A DNA stretch of 64,000 nt from NCBI GenBank assembly GCA_963556195.1, contig CAUVYP010000262.1:372001-436000 (forward strand). The letters run 5' to 3'. Both the position numbers and the translations under genes were made by a program. Below, piece after piece: positions 1-12,029 of the stretch (its first letter is position 1; each line of letters begins with the position of its first letter). The DNA is from Sepiola atlantica. Lineage: Eukaryota; Mollusca; Cephalopoda; Sepiida; Sepiolidae. Under the pieces are notes generated by a model. It made no database searches, had not been told where the DNA came from, and worked only from the letters and a program-made list of their open reading frames with translations.

Positions 1-126
1 GCAACGAAACTTTGCAGACAGTAACGGATAGGCCTTTTCTACTGAAGTACCAAGTTTCAGAAGTGCAGCTCGTGTACTGCCGGAGATATGTCGATACAAA
101 CTGAATACGCAAAACATCAACAAAAT
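1..126. repeat. Partial monomer at left window edge
   Basis: The window opens inside a monomer, at about consensus position 62 ('gcaacgaaac'), and runs to the next monomer start at 127. It has a small local variant, 'gacagtaacgg'. There is no flanking unique sequence, so the array extends to the left of the window. Confidence 0.95.
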
Positions 127-1986
127 TTAGCGCGTTTTAAAGTTGATATCGCTTTTGTTTATAACTTCCCCATTTATTCGAATTGGGCAACGAAACTTTG
201 CAGACAACCGCGGAGACACATTTTACTACTGAAGTACCAAGTTTCAGAAGTGCAGCTCTAGTACTGCCGGAGATATGTCGATACAAACTGAATACGCAGA
301 ACATCAACAAAATTTAGCGCGTTTTAAAGTTGATATCGCTTTTGATTATAACTTCCACATTTATTCGAATTGTGCAACGAAACTTTGCAGACAGTCGCGG
401 ATAGGCCTTTTCTACTGAAGTACCAAGTTTAAGAAGTGCAGCTCTTGCACTGCCGGATATATGTACATACACACTGAATACGCAAAACTGCAACAAAATT
501 TAGCGTGTTTTAAAGTTAATATCGCTTTTGTTTATAACTTCCACATTTATTCGAATTGTGCAACGAAAATTGCAGACAGTCGCGGATAGGCCTTTTCTAC
601 TGAAGTACCAAGTTTCAGAAGTGCAGCTCTTGTACTGCCGGAGATATGTCAATAAAAACTAAATAGGCAAAACATCAACAAAATTTAGCGCGTTTTAAAG
701 TTGATATCGCTTTTGTTTATAACTTCCACATTTATTCGAATTGTGCAACGAAACTTTGAAGACAACCGCGGAGACACATTTACTACTGAAGTACCTAGTT
801 TCAGAAGTGCAGCTCTTGTACTGCCGGATATATGTCGATACAAACTGAATACGTAAAACATCAACAAAATTTAGCGCGTTTTAAAGTTGATATCGCTTTT
901 GTTTATAACTTCCACATTTGTTCGAATTGTGCAACGAAACTTTGCAGACAGTCGCGGATAGGCCTTTTCTAGTGAAGTACCAAGTTTCAGAAGTGCAGCT
1001 CTAGTACTGCCGGAGATATGTACATACAAACTGAATACGCAAAACATCAAAAAAATTTAGCGCGTTTTAAAGTTGATATCGCTTTTGTTTATAACTTCCC
1101 CATTTATTCGAATTGGGCAACGAAACTTTGCAGACAACCGCGGAGACACATTATCTACTGAAGTACCAAGTTTCAGAAGTGCAGCTCTAGTACTGCCGGA
1201 GATATGTCGATACAAACTGAATACGCAAAACATCAACAAAATTTAGCGCGTTTTAAAGTTGATATCGCTTTTGATTATAACTTCCACATTTATTCGAATT
1301 GTGCAACGAAACTTTGCAGACAGTCGCGGATAGGCCTTTTCTACTGAAGTACCAAGTTTAAGAAGTGCAGCTCTTGCACTGCCGGATATATGTACATACA
1401 CACTGAATACGCAAAACATCAACAAAATTTAGCGCGTTTTAAAGTTGATATCGCTTTTGTTTATAACTTCCACATTTATTCGAATTGTGCAAGGAAACTT
1501 AGCAGACAGTCGCGAATAGGCCTTTTCTACTGAAGTACCAAGTTTCAGAAGTGCAGCTCTTGTACTGCCGGAGATATGTCAATACAAACTTAATACGCAA
1601 AACATCAACAAAATTTAGCGCGTTTTAAAGTTGATATCGCTTTTGTTTATAACTTCCACATTTATTCGAATTGTGCAACGAAACTTTGAAGACAACCGCG
1701 GAGACACATTTTCTACTGAAGTACCATGTTTCAGAAGTGCAGCTCTTGTACTGCCGGAGATATGTCGATACAAACTGAATACGTAAAACATCAACAAAAT
1801 TTAGCGCGTTTTAAAGTTGATATCGCTTTTGTTTATAACTTCCACATTTGTTCGAATTGTGCAACGAAACTTTGCAGACAGTCGCGGATAGGCCTTTTCT
1901 AGTGAAGTACCAAGTTTCAGAAGTGCAGCTCTAGTACTGCCGGAGATATGTACATACAAACTGAATACGCAAAACATCAAAAAAAT
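127..1986. repeat. Tandem duplication of a 5-monomer block I-A-B-C-D
   Basis: Monomers at 127, 314, 500, 685 and 871 are matched in order by 1057, 1243, 1429, 1615 and 1801, an offset of 930 bp. Both copies share uncommon bases: 'ttccccattt' with 'attgggcaacg' in the first monomer, 'gaagacaaccg' in the C monomer, and 'gtacatacaaactg' with 'catcaaaaaaa' in the D monomer. The first copy has a 1-nt insertion near 229 and a 1-nt deletion near 567, which cancel. This looks like a recent local duplication. Confidence 0.85.
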
Positions 1987-4900
1987 TTAGCGCGTTTTAA
2001 AGTTGATATCGCTTTTGTTTATAACTTCCACATTTATTCGAATTGTGCAACGAAACTTTGCAGACAGTCGCGGATAGGCCTTTTCTAGTGAAGTACCAAG
2101 TTTCAGAAGTGCCGCTCTAGTACTGCCGGAGATATGCCGATACAAACTGAATACGTAAAACATCAACAAAATTTAGCGCGTTTTAAAGTTGATATCGCTT
2201 TTGTTTATAACTTCCACATTTATTCGAATTGTGCAACGAAACTTTGCAGACAGTCGCGGAGACACATTTTCTACTGAAGTACCAAGTTTAAGAAGTGCAG
2301 CTATGGTACTGCCGGAGATATGTCGATACAAACTTAATACGCAAAACATCAACAAAATTTAGCGCGTTTTAAAGTTGATATCGCTTATGATTATAACTTC
2401 CACATTTATTCGAATTGTGCAACGAAACTTTGCAGACAGTCGCGGAGACACATTTTCTACTGAAGTACCAAGTTTCAGAAGTGCAGCTCTTGTACTGCCG
2501 GAGATATGTCGATACAAACTTAATACGTAAAACATCAACAAAATATAGCGCGTTTTAAAGTTGATATCGCTTTTGTTTATAACTTCCACATTTATTCGAA
2601 TTGTGCAACGAAACTTTGCAGACAGTGGCGGATAGGCCTTTTCTAGTGAAGTACCAAGTTTCAGAAGTGCAGCTCTAGTACTGCCGGAGATATGCCGATA
2701 CAAACTGAATACGCAAAACATCAACAAAATTTAGCGCGTTTTAAAGTTGATACCGCTTTTGATTATAACTTCCACATTTATTCGAATTGTGCAACGAAAC
2801 TTTGCAGACAGTCGCGGATAGGCCTTTTCTACTGAAATACCAGGTTTCAGAAGTGCAGCTCTAGTACTGCCGGAGATATGTCGATACAAACTGAATACGC
2901 AAAACATCAACAAAATTTAGCGCGTTTTAAAGTTGATATCGCTTTTGATTATAACTTCCACATTTATTCGAATTGTGCAACGAAACTTTGCAGACAGTCG
3001 CGGATAGGCCTTTTCTACTGAAGTACCAAGTTTAAGAAGTGCAGCTCTTGCACTGCAGGATATATGTACATACAAACTGAATACGCAAAACTGCAACAAA
3101 CTTCAGCGCGTTTTAAAGTTGATATCGCTTTTGTTTATAACTTCCACATTTATTCGAATTGTGCAAGGAAACTTAGCAGACAGTCGCGGATAGGCCTTTT
3201 CTACTGTAGTACCAAGTTTCAGAAGTGCAGCTCTTGTACTGCCGGAGATATGTCAATACAAACTCAATACGCAAAACATCAACAAAATTTAGCGCGTTTT
3301 AAAGTTGATATCGCTTTTGTTTATAACTTCCACATTTACTCGAATTGTGCAACGAAACTTTGCAGACAGTCGCGGATAGGCCTTTTCTACTGAAGTACCA
3401 AGTTTCAGAAGTGCAGCTCTTGTACTGCCGGAGATATGTCAATACAAACTTAATACGCAAAACATCAACAAAATTTAGCGCGTTTTAAAGTTGATATCGC
3501 TTTTGTTTATAACTTCCACATTTATTCGAATTGTGCAACGAAACTTTGCAGACAACCGCGGAGACACATTTTCTAGTGAAGTACCAAGTTTCAGAAGTGC
3601 AGCTCTTGTACTGCCGGAGATATTTCGATACAAACTGAATACGTAAAACATCAACAAAATTTAGCGCGTTTTAAAGTTGATATCGCTTTTGTTTATAACT
3701 TCCACATTTATTCGAATTGTGCAACGAAACTTTGCAGACAGTCGCGGAGACACATTTTCTACTGAAGTACCAAGTTTCAGAAGTGCAGCTCTTGTACTGC
3801 CGGAGATATGTCGATACAAACTTAATACGCAAAACATCAACAAAATTTAGCGCGTTTTAAAGTTGATATCGCTTTTGTTTATAACTTCCACATTTATTCG
3901 AATTGTGCAACGAAACTTTGCAGACAGTGGCGGATAGGCCTTTTAAAGTGAAGTACCAAGTTTCAGAAGTGCAGCTCTTGTACTGCCGGAGATATGCCGA
4001 TACAAACTGAATACCCAAAACATCAACAAAATTTAGCGCGTTTTAAAGTTGATATCGCTTTTGATTATAACTTCCACATTTATTCGAATTGTGCAACGAA
4101 ACTTTGCAGACAGTCGCGGATAGGCCTTTTCTACTGAAGTACCAAGTTTCAGAAGTGCAGCTCTTGTACTGCCGGAGATATGTCGATACAAACTGAATAC
4201 GCAAAACATCAACAAAATTTAGCGCGTTTTAAAGTTGATATCGCTTTTGTTTATAACTTCCCCATTTATTCGAATTGGGCAACGAAACTTTGCAGACAAC
4301 CGCGGAGACACATTTTCTACTGAAGTACCAAGTTTCAGAAGTGCAGCTCTTGTACTGCCGGAGATATGTCGATACAAACTGAATACGCAGAACATCAACA
4401 AAATTTAGCGCGTTTTAAAGTTGATATCGCTTTTGATTATGACTTCCACATTTATTCGAATTGTGCAACGAAACTTTGCAGACAGTCGCGGATAGGCCTT
4501 TTATACTGAAGTACCAAGTTTCAGAAGTGCAGCTCTTGCACTGCCGGATATATGTACATACACACTGAATACGCAAAACTGCAACAAAATTTAGCGCGTT
4601 TTAAAGTTGATATCGCTTTTGTTTATAACTTCCACATTTATTCGAATTGTGCAAGGAAACTTAGCAGACAGTCGCGGATAGGCCTTTTCTACTGAAGTAC
4701 CAAGTTTCAGAGTTGCAGATCTTGTACTGCCGGAGATATGTCAATACAAACTTAATACGCAAAACATCAACAAAATTTAGCGCGTTTTAAAGTTGATATC
4801 GCTTTTGTTTATAACTTCCACATTTATTCGAATTGTGCAACGAAACTTTGCAGACAACCGCGGAGACACATTTTCAACTGAAGTACCTAGTTTCAGAAGT

Positions 4901-5891
4901 GCAGCTCTTGAACTGCCGGAGATATGTCGATACAAACTGAATACGTAAAACATCAACAAAATTTAGCGCGTTTTAAAGTTGATATCGCTTTTGTTTATAA
5001 CTTCCACATTTGTTCGAATTGTGCAACGAAACTTTGCAGACAGTCGCGGATGGGCTTTTTCTAGTGTAGTACCAAGTTTCAGAAGTGCCGCTCACGTACT
5101 GCCGGAGATATGCCGATACAAACTGAATACGTAAAACATCAACAAAATTTAGCGCGTTTTAAAGTTGATATCGCTTTTGTTTATAACTTCCACATTTATT
5201 CGAATTGTGCAGCGAAACTTTGCAGACAGTCGCGGAGAAACATTTACTACTGAAGTACCAAGTTTCAGAAGTGCAGCTCTAGTACTGCCGGAGATATGTC
5301 GATACAAACTTAATACGCAAAACATCAACAAAATTTAGCGCGTTTTAAAGTTGATATCGATTTGTTTATAACTTCCACATTTGTTCGAATTGTGCAACGA
5401 AACTTTGCAGACAGTGTCGGAGACACATTTTCTACTGAAGTACGAAGTTTCAGAAGTGCAGCTCTTGTACTGCCGGAGATATGTCGATACAAACTTAATA
5501 CGCAAAACATCAACAAAATTTAGCGCGTTTTAAAGTTGATATCGCTTTTGTTTATAACTTCCACATTTATTCGAATTGTGCAACGAAACTTTGCAGACAG
5601 TCGCGGATAGGCCTGTTCTAGTGAAGTACCAAGTTTCAGAAGTGCCGCTCTAGTACTGCCGGAGATATGTCGATACAAACTGAATACGCAAAACATCAAC
5701 ACAATTTAGCGCGTTTTAAAGTTGATATCGCTTTTGTTTATAACTTCCACATTTATTCGAATTGGGCAACGAAACTTTGCAGACAACCGCGGAGACACAT
5801 TTTCTACTGCAGTACACAGTTTCAGAAGTGCCGCTCTAGTACTGCCGGAGATATGTCGATACAAACTGAATACGCAAAACATCAACAAAAT
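1987..5891. repeat. Irregular HOR region with order E-J-K-L-M-A-B-B-C-J-L-M-I-A-B-C-D-F-N
   Basis: Monomer types occur in a recurrent order but without a strict period. J has 'gtcgcggagacacatt'. K has 'gcttatgattataac'. L has 'gacagtggcgg' (2622 and again 3928). M has 'gattataac' with the ataggcc cassette; the 2731 copy also has 'ccaggtttcag'. N (5335) has 'gatatcgatttg', a 1-nt deletion. This is the same order as the cleaner 14-mer at 27839..30441. I read the region as a rearranged copy of that unit. No gene is seen here. Confidence 0.75.
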
Positions 5892-6449
5892 TTAGCGCGT
5901 TTTAAAGTTGATATCGCTTTTGATTATAACTTCCACATTTATTCGAATTGTGCAACGAAACTTTGCAGACAGTCGCGGATAGGCCTTTTCTACTGAAGTA
6001 CCAAGTATAAGAAGTGCAGCTCTTGCACTGCCGGATATATGTACATACAAACTGAATACGCAAAACTGCAACAAACTTTAGCGCGTTTTAAAGTTGATAT
6101 CGCTTTTGTTTATAACTTCCACATTTATTCGAATTGTGCAAGGAAACTTTGCAGACAGTCGCGGATAGGCCTTTTCTACTGAAGTACCAAGTTTCAGAAG
6201 TGCAGCTCTTGTACTGCCGGAGATATGTCAATACAAACTTAATAGGCAAAACATCAACAAAATTTAGCGCGTTTTAAAGTTGATATCGCTTTTGTTTATA
6301 ACTTCCACATTTATTCGAATTGTGCAACGAAACTTTGCAGACAACCGCGGAGACACATTTTCTACTGAAGTACCAAGTTTCAGAAGTGCCGCTCTAGTAC
6401 TGCCGGAGATATGTCGATACAAACTGAATACGCAAAACATCAACAAAAT

Positions 6450-9400
6450 TTAGCGCGTTTTAAAGTTGATATCGCTTTTGATTATAACTTCCACATTTAT
6501 TCGAATTGTGCAACGAAACTTTGCAGACAGTCGCGGATAGGCCTTTTCTACTGAAGTACCAAGTTTAAGAAGTGCAGCTCTTGCACTGCCGGATATATGT
6601 ACATACAAACTGAATACGCAAAACTGCAACAAAATTTAGCGCGTTTTAAAGTTGATATCGCTTTTGTTTATAACTTCCACATTTATTCGAATTGTGCAAG
6701 GAAACTTTGCAGACAGTCGCGGATAGGCCTTTTCTACTGAAGTACCAAGTTTCAGAAGTGCAGCTCTTGTACTGCCGGAGATATGTCAATACAAACTTAA
6801 TACGCAAAACATCAACAAAATTTAGCGCGTTTTAAAGTTGATATCGCTTTTGTTTATAACTTCCACATTTATTCGAATTGTGCAACGAAACTTTGCAGAC
6901 AACCGCGGAGACACATTTTCTACTGAAGTACCAAGTTTCAGAAGTGCAGCTCTTGTACTGCCGGAGATATGTCGATACAAACTGAATACGTAAAACATCA
7001 ACAAAATTTAGCGCGTTTTAAAGTTGATATCGCTTTTGTTTATAACTTCCACATTTGTTCGAATTGTGCAACGAAACTTTGCAGACAGTCGCGGATAGGC
7101 CTTTTCTAGTGAAGTACCAAGTTTCAGAAGTGCAGCTCTTGTACTGCCGGAGATATGTCAATACAAACTGAATACGCAAAACATCAAAAAAATTTAGCGC
7201 GTTTTAAAGTTGATATCGCTTTTGTTTATAACTTCCACATTTATTCGAATTGTGCAACGAAACTTTGCAGACAGTCGCGGATAGGCCTTTTCTAGTGAAG
7301 TACCAAGTTTCAGAAGTGCAGCTCTAGTACTGCCGGAGATATGCCGATACAAACTGAATACGTAAAACATCAACAAAATTTAGCGCGTTTTAAAGTTGAT
7401 ATCGCTTTTGTTTATGACTTCCACATTTATTCGAATTGTGCAGCGAAACTTTGCAGACAGTCGCGGAGAAACATTTACTACTGAAGTACCAAGTTTCAGA
7501 AGTGCAGCTCTTGTACTGCCGGAGATATGTCGATACAAACTTAATACGCAAAACATCAAAAAAATTTAGCGCGTTTTAAAGTTGATATCGCTTTTGATTA
7601 TAACTTCCACATTTATTCGAATTGTGCAACGAAACTTTGCAGACAGTCGCAGATAGGCCTTTTCTACTGAAGTACCAAGTTTAAGAAGTGCAGCTCTTGC
7701 ACTGCCGGATATATGTACATACAAACTGAATACGCAAACCTGCAACAAACTTTAGCGCGTTTTAAAGTTGATATCGCTTTTGTTTATAACTTCCACATTT
7801 ATTCGAATTGTGCAAGGAAACTTTGCAGACAGTCGCGGATAGGCCTTTTCTACTGAAGTACCAAGTTTCAGAAGTGCAGCTCTTGTACTGCCGGAGATAT
7901 GTCAATACAAACTTAATACGCAAAACATCAACAAAATTTAGCGCGTTTTAAAGTTGATATCGCTTTTGTTTATAACTTCCACATTTATTCGAATTGTGCA
8001 ACGAAACTTTGCAGACAGTCGCGGATAGGCCTTTTCTAGTGAAGTACCAAGTTTCAGAAGTGCAGCTCTAGTACTTCCGGAGATATGTCAATACAAACTG
8101 AATACGCAAAACATCAAAAAAATTTAGCGCGTTTTAAAGTTGATATCACTTTTGTTTATAACTTCCACATTTATTCGAATTGTGCAACGAAACTTTGCAG
8201 ACAGTCGCGGATAGGCCTTTTCTAGTGAAGTACCAAGTTTCAGAAGTGCCGCTCAAGTACTGCCGGAGATATGCCGATACAAACTGAATACGTAAAACAT
8301 CAACACAATTTAGCGCGTTTTAAAGTTGATATCGCTTTTGTTTATGACTTCCACATTTATTCGAATTGTGCAGCGAAACTTTGCAGACAGTCGCGGAGAA
8401 ACATTTACTACTGAAGTACCAAGTTTCAGAAGTGCAGCTCTTGTACTGCCGGAGATATGTCAATACAAACTTAATACGCAAAACATCAACAAAATTTAGC
8501 GCGTTTTAAAGTTGATATCGCTTTTGTTTATAACTTCCACATTTATTCGAATTGTGCAAGGAAACTTTGCAGACAGTCGCGGATAGGCCTTTTCTACTGA
8601 AGTACCAAGTTTCAGAAGTGCAGCTCTTGTACTGCCGGAGATATGTCAATACAAACTTAATACGCAAAACATCAACAAAATTTAGCGCGTTTTAAAGTTG
8701 ATATCGCTTTTGTTTATAACTTCCACATTTATTCGAATTGTGCAACGAAACTTTGCAGACAACCGCGGAGACACATTTTCTACTGAAGTACCAAGTTTCA
8801 GAAGTGCAGCTCTTGTACTGCCGGAGATATGTCGATACAAACTGAATACGTAAAACATCAACAAAATTTAGCGCGTTTTAAAGTTGATATCGCTTTTGTT
8901 TATAACTTCCACATTTGTTCGAATTGTGCAACGAAACTTTGCAGACAGTCGCGGATAGGCCTTTTCTAGTGAAGTACCAAGTTTCAGAAGTGCAGCTCTT
9001 GTACTGCCGGAGATATGTCAATACAAACTGAATACGCAAAACATCAAAAAAATTTAGCGCGTTTTAAAGTTGATATCGCTTTTGTTTATAACTTCCACAT
9101 TTATTCGAATTGTGCAACGAAACTTTGCAGACAACCGCGGAGACACATTTTCTACTGAAGTACCAAGTTTAAGAAGTGCAGCTCTTGTACTGCCGGAGAT
9201 ATGTCGATACAAACTGAATACGTAAAACATCAACAAAATTTAGCGCGTTTTAAAGTTGATATCGCTTTTGATTATAACTTCCACATTTGTTCGAATTGTG
9301 CAACGAAACTTTGCAGACAGTCGCGGATAGGCCTTTTCTAGTGAAGTACCAAGTTTCAGAAGTGCAGCTCTTGTACTGCCGGAGATATGTCAATACAAAC

Positions 9401-9797
9401 TGAATACGCAAAACATCAAAAAAATTTAGCGCGTTTTAAAGTTGATATCGCTTTTGTTTATAACTTCCACATTTATTCGAATTGTGCAACGAAACTTTGC
9501 AGACAGTCGCGGATAGGCCTTTTCTAGTGAAGTACCAAGTTTCAGAAGTGCAGCTCTAGTACTGCCGGAGATATGCCGATACAAACTGAATACGTAAAAC
9601 ATCAACAAAATTTAGCGCGTTTTAAAGTTGATATCGCTTTTGTTTATAACTTCCACATTTATTCGAATTGTGCAACGAAACTTTGCAGACAACCGCGGAG
9701 ACACATTTTCTACTGAAGTACCAAGTTTCAGAAGTGCCGCTCTAGTACTGCCGGAGATATGTCGATACAAACTGAATACGCAAAACATCAACAAAAT
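6450..9797. repeat. HOR copy 1, 18 monomers (3348 bp)
   Basis: Order: A B C D E F A' B G H F' then B C D C D E C'. The first eleven monomers match the next HOR copy at an offset of exactly 3348 bp. The match includes private variants: 'cgcagatagg' near 7649 and 10997, and 'gatatcactttt' near 8143 and 11491. The additional six monomers (8496..9611) look like an inserted or duplicated B-C-D block relative to the 12-mer. Type F is marked by 'gtttatgac', 'gcagcg' and 'ggagaaacatttactac'. Type G is marked by 'acttccgg', and H by 'gccgctcaag'. Confidence 0.85.
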
Positions 9798-9983
9798 TTA
9801 GCGCGTTTTAAAGTTGATATCGCTTTTGATTATAACTTCCACATTTATTCGAATTGTGCAACGAAACTTTGCAGACAGTCGCGGATAGGCCTTTTCTACT
9901 GAAGTACCAAGTTTAAGAAGTGCAGCTCTTGCACTGCCGGATATATGTACATACAAACTGAATACGCAAAACTGCAACAAAAT
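9798..9983. repeat. Type A monomer exemplar
   Basis: Type A carries several linked differences from the consensus: 'gattataac' in place of 'gtttataac', 'tttaag' in place of 'tttcag', 'ttgcactgccggatatatg', 'tacatac', and 'aaactgcaac' at the right edge. The TGTACA created by the tacatac block is specific to this type and a few relatives. The linkage of these bases across nearly the whole monomer shows that type A is a discrete lineage. Other clear copies start at 314, 1243, 2917, 4405, 5892, 6450, 12030, 14262, 16680, 18727, 20029, 22261, 26166, 28769, 40858 and 52376. A sub-lineage (A') has 'aaacctgcaacaaact' and starts at 7566, 10914, 13146, 15564, 21145 and 25050. Confidence 0.9.
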
Positions 9984-10169
9984 TTAGCGCGTTTTAAAGT
10001 TGATATCGCTTTTGTTTATAACTTCCACATTTATTCGAATTGTGCAAGGAAACTTTGCAGACAGTCGCGGATAGGCCTTTTCTACTGAAGTACCAAGTTT
10101 CAGAAGTGCAGCTCTTGTACTGCCGGAGATATGTCAATACAAACTTAATACGCAAAACATCAACAAAAT
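9984..10169. repeat. Reference monomer (type B), 186 bp
   Basis: This is a representative monomer for describing internal landmarks. GATATC lies at 10002..10007 and TTCGAA at 10034..10039. The variable cassette with AGGCCT lies at 10073..10078. An imperfect dyad joins AGTAC (10089..10093) to CTTGTACT (10114..10121). Type B is recognised by 'gcaagg' in place of the common 'gcaacg' and by 'gtcaatac' followed by 'ttaatacgc'. A type B monomer follows most type A monomers in every part of the array. A consensus monomer has about 72 G+C in 186 bp and 10 CpG. Confidence 0.9.
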
Positions 10170-10355
10170 TTAGCGCGTTTTAAAGTTGATATCGCTTTTG
10201 TTTATAACTTCCACATTTATTCGAATTGGGCAACGAAACTTTGCAGACAACCGCGGAGACACATTTTCTACTGAAGTACCAAGTTTCAGAAGTGCAGCTC
10301 TTGTACTGCCGGAGATATGTCGATACAAACTGAATACGTAAAACATCAACAAAAT
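10170..10355. repeat. Type C monomer exemplar (SacII cassette)
   Basis: Type C has the alternative central cassette 'gacaaccgcggagacacatt', with a CCGCGG site at 10251..10256. The common cassette is 'gacagtcgcggataggcctt'. This copy also has 'attgggcaacg', a variant otherwise concentrated in I-type monomers. In each 12-mer HOR, C follows A-B, and a second form C' with 'gtgccgctctag' closes the unit. Confidence 0.85.
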
Positions 10356-12029
10356 TTAGCGCGTTTTAAAGTTGATATCGCTTTTGTTTATAACTTCCAC
10401 ATTTGTTCGAATTGTGCAACGAAACTTTGCAGACAGTCGCGGATAGGCCTTTTCTAGTGAAGTACCAAGTTTCAGAAGTGCAGCTCTTGTACTGCCGGAG
10501 ATATGTCAATACAAACTGAATACGCAAAACATCAAAAAAATTTAGCGCGTTTTAAAGTTGATATCGCTTTTGTTTATAACTTCCACATTTATTCGAATTG
10601 TGCAACGAAACTTTGCAGACAGTCGCGGATAGGCCTTTTCTAGTGAAGTACCAAGTTTCAGAAGTGCAGCTCTAGTACTGCCGGAGATATGCCGATACAA
10701 ACTGAATACGTAAAACATCAACAAAATTTAGCGCGTTTTAAAGTTGATATCGCTTTTGTTTATGACTTCCACATTTATTCGAATTGTGCAGCGAAACTTT
10801 GCAGACAGTCGCGGAGAAACATTTACTACTGAAGTACCAAGTTTCAGAAGTGCAATTCTTGTACTGCCGGAGATATGTCGATACAAACTTAATACGCAAA
10901 ACATCAAAAAAATTTAGCGCGTTTTAAAGTTGATATCGCTTTTGATTATAACTTCCACATTTATTCGAATTGTGCAACGAAACTTTGCAGACAGTCGCAG
11001 ATAGGCCTTTTCTACTGAAGTACCAAGTTTAAGAAGTGCAGCTCTTGCACTGCCGGATATATGTACATACAAACTGAATACGCAAACCTGCAACAAACTT
11101 TAGCGCGTTTTAAAGTTGATATCGCTTTTGTTTATAACTTCCACATTTATTCGAATTGTGCAAGGAAACTTTGCAGACAGTCGCGGATAGGCCTTTTCTA
11201 CTGAAGTACCAAGTTTCAGAAGTGCAGCTCTTGTACTGCCGGAGATATGTCAATACAAACTTAATACGCAAAACATCAACAAAATTTAGCGCGTTTTAAA
11301 GTTGATATCGCTTTTGTTTATAACTTCCACATTTATTCGAATTGTGCAACGAAACTTTGCAGACAGTCGCGGATAGGCCTTTTCTAGTGAAGTACCAAGT
11401 TTCAGAAGTGCAGCTCTAGTACTTCCGGAGATATGTCAATACAAACTGAATACGCAAAACATCAAAAAAATTTAGCGCGTTTTAAAGTTGATATCACTTT
11501 TGTTTATAACTTCCACATTTATTCGAATTGTGCAACGAAACTTTGCAGACAGTCGCGGATAGGCCTTTTCTAGTGAAGTACCAAGTTTCAGAAGTGCCGC
11601 TCAAGTACTGCCGGAGATATGCCGATACAAACTGAATACGTAAAACATCAACACAATTTAGCGCGTTTTAAAGTTGATATCGCTTTTGTTTATGACTTCC
11701 ACATTTATTCGAATTGTGCAGCGAAACTTTGCAGACAGTCGCGGAGAAACATTTACTACTGAAGTACCAAGTTTCAGAAGTGCAGCTCTTGTACTGCCGG
11801 AGATATGTCAATACAAACTTAATACGCAAAACATCAACAAAATTTAGCGCGTTTTAAAGTTGATATCGCTTTTGTTTATAACTTCCACATTTATTCGAAT
11901 TGTGCAACGAAACTTTGCAGACAACCGCGGAGACACATTTTCTACTGAAGTATCAAGTTTCAGAAGTGCCGCTCTAGTACTGCCGGAGATATGTCGATAC
12001 AAACTGAATACGCAAAACATCAACACAAT

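Larger units (their letters stand above)
9798..12029. repeat. HOR copy 2, canonical 12-mer (2232 bp)
   Basis: Order: A B C D E F A' B G H F' C', twelve monomers of exactly 186 bp. The next copy begins at 12030 with another type A monomer. I take this as the reference form of the HOR because the same twelve-type order returns at 12030 and 20029. Confidence 0.9.

Noticed and set aside
1801..1986. A tRNA or Pol III B-box-like core in D-type monomers ('tgttcgaattg')
   Set aside because: Only the GTTCGAAT core fits. There is no matching A box or cloverleaf, and most monomers have 'attcgaat' instead.
2359..2727. 122-codon antisense frames spanning two monomers (also 46802..47170, 59814..60182, 60929..61297, 62601..62969)
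   Set aside because: They arise where 'aatttagcg' is changed to 'aatatagcg' or 'aatgtagcg', which removes the single stop between adjacent monomers. There is no independent sign of coding.
3064..3393. Plus-strand open frames of about 67 to 119 codons (for example 3064..3393, 5667..5996, 33937..34266, 44962..45318, 46075..46434)
   Set aside because: Each spans two satellite monomers where substitutions or small deletions remove the usual stops. The predicted proteins are repeats of the satellite itself and match no family I recognise.
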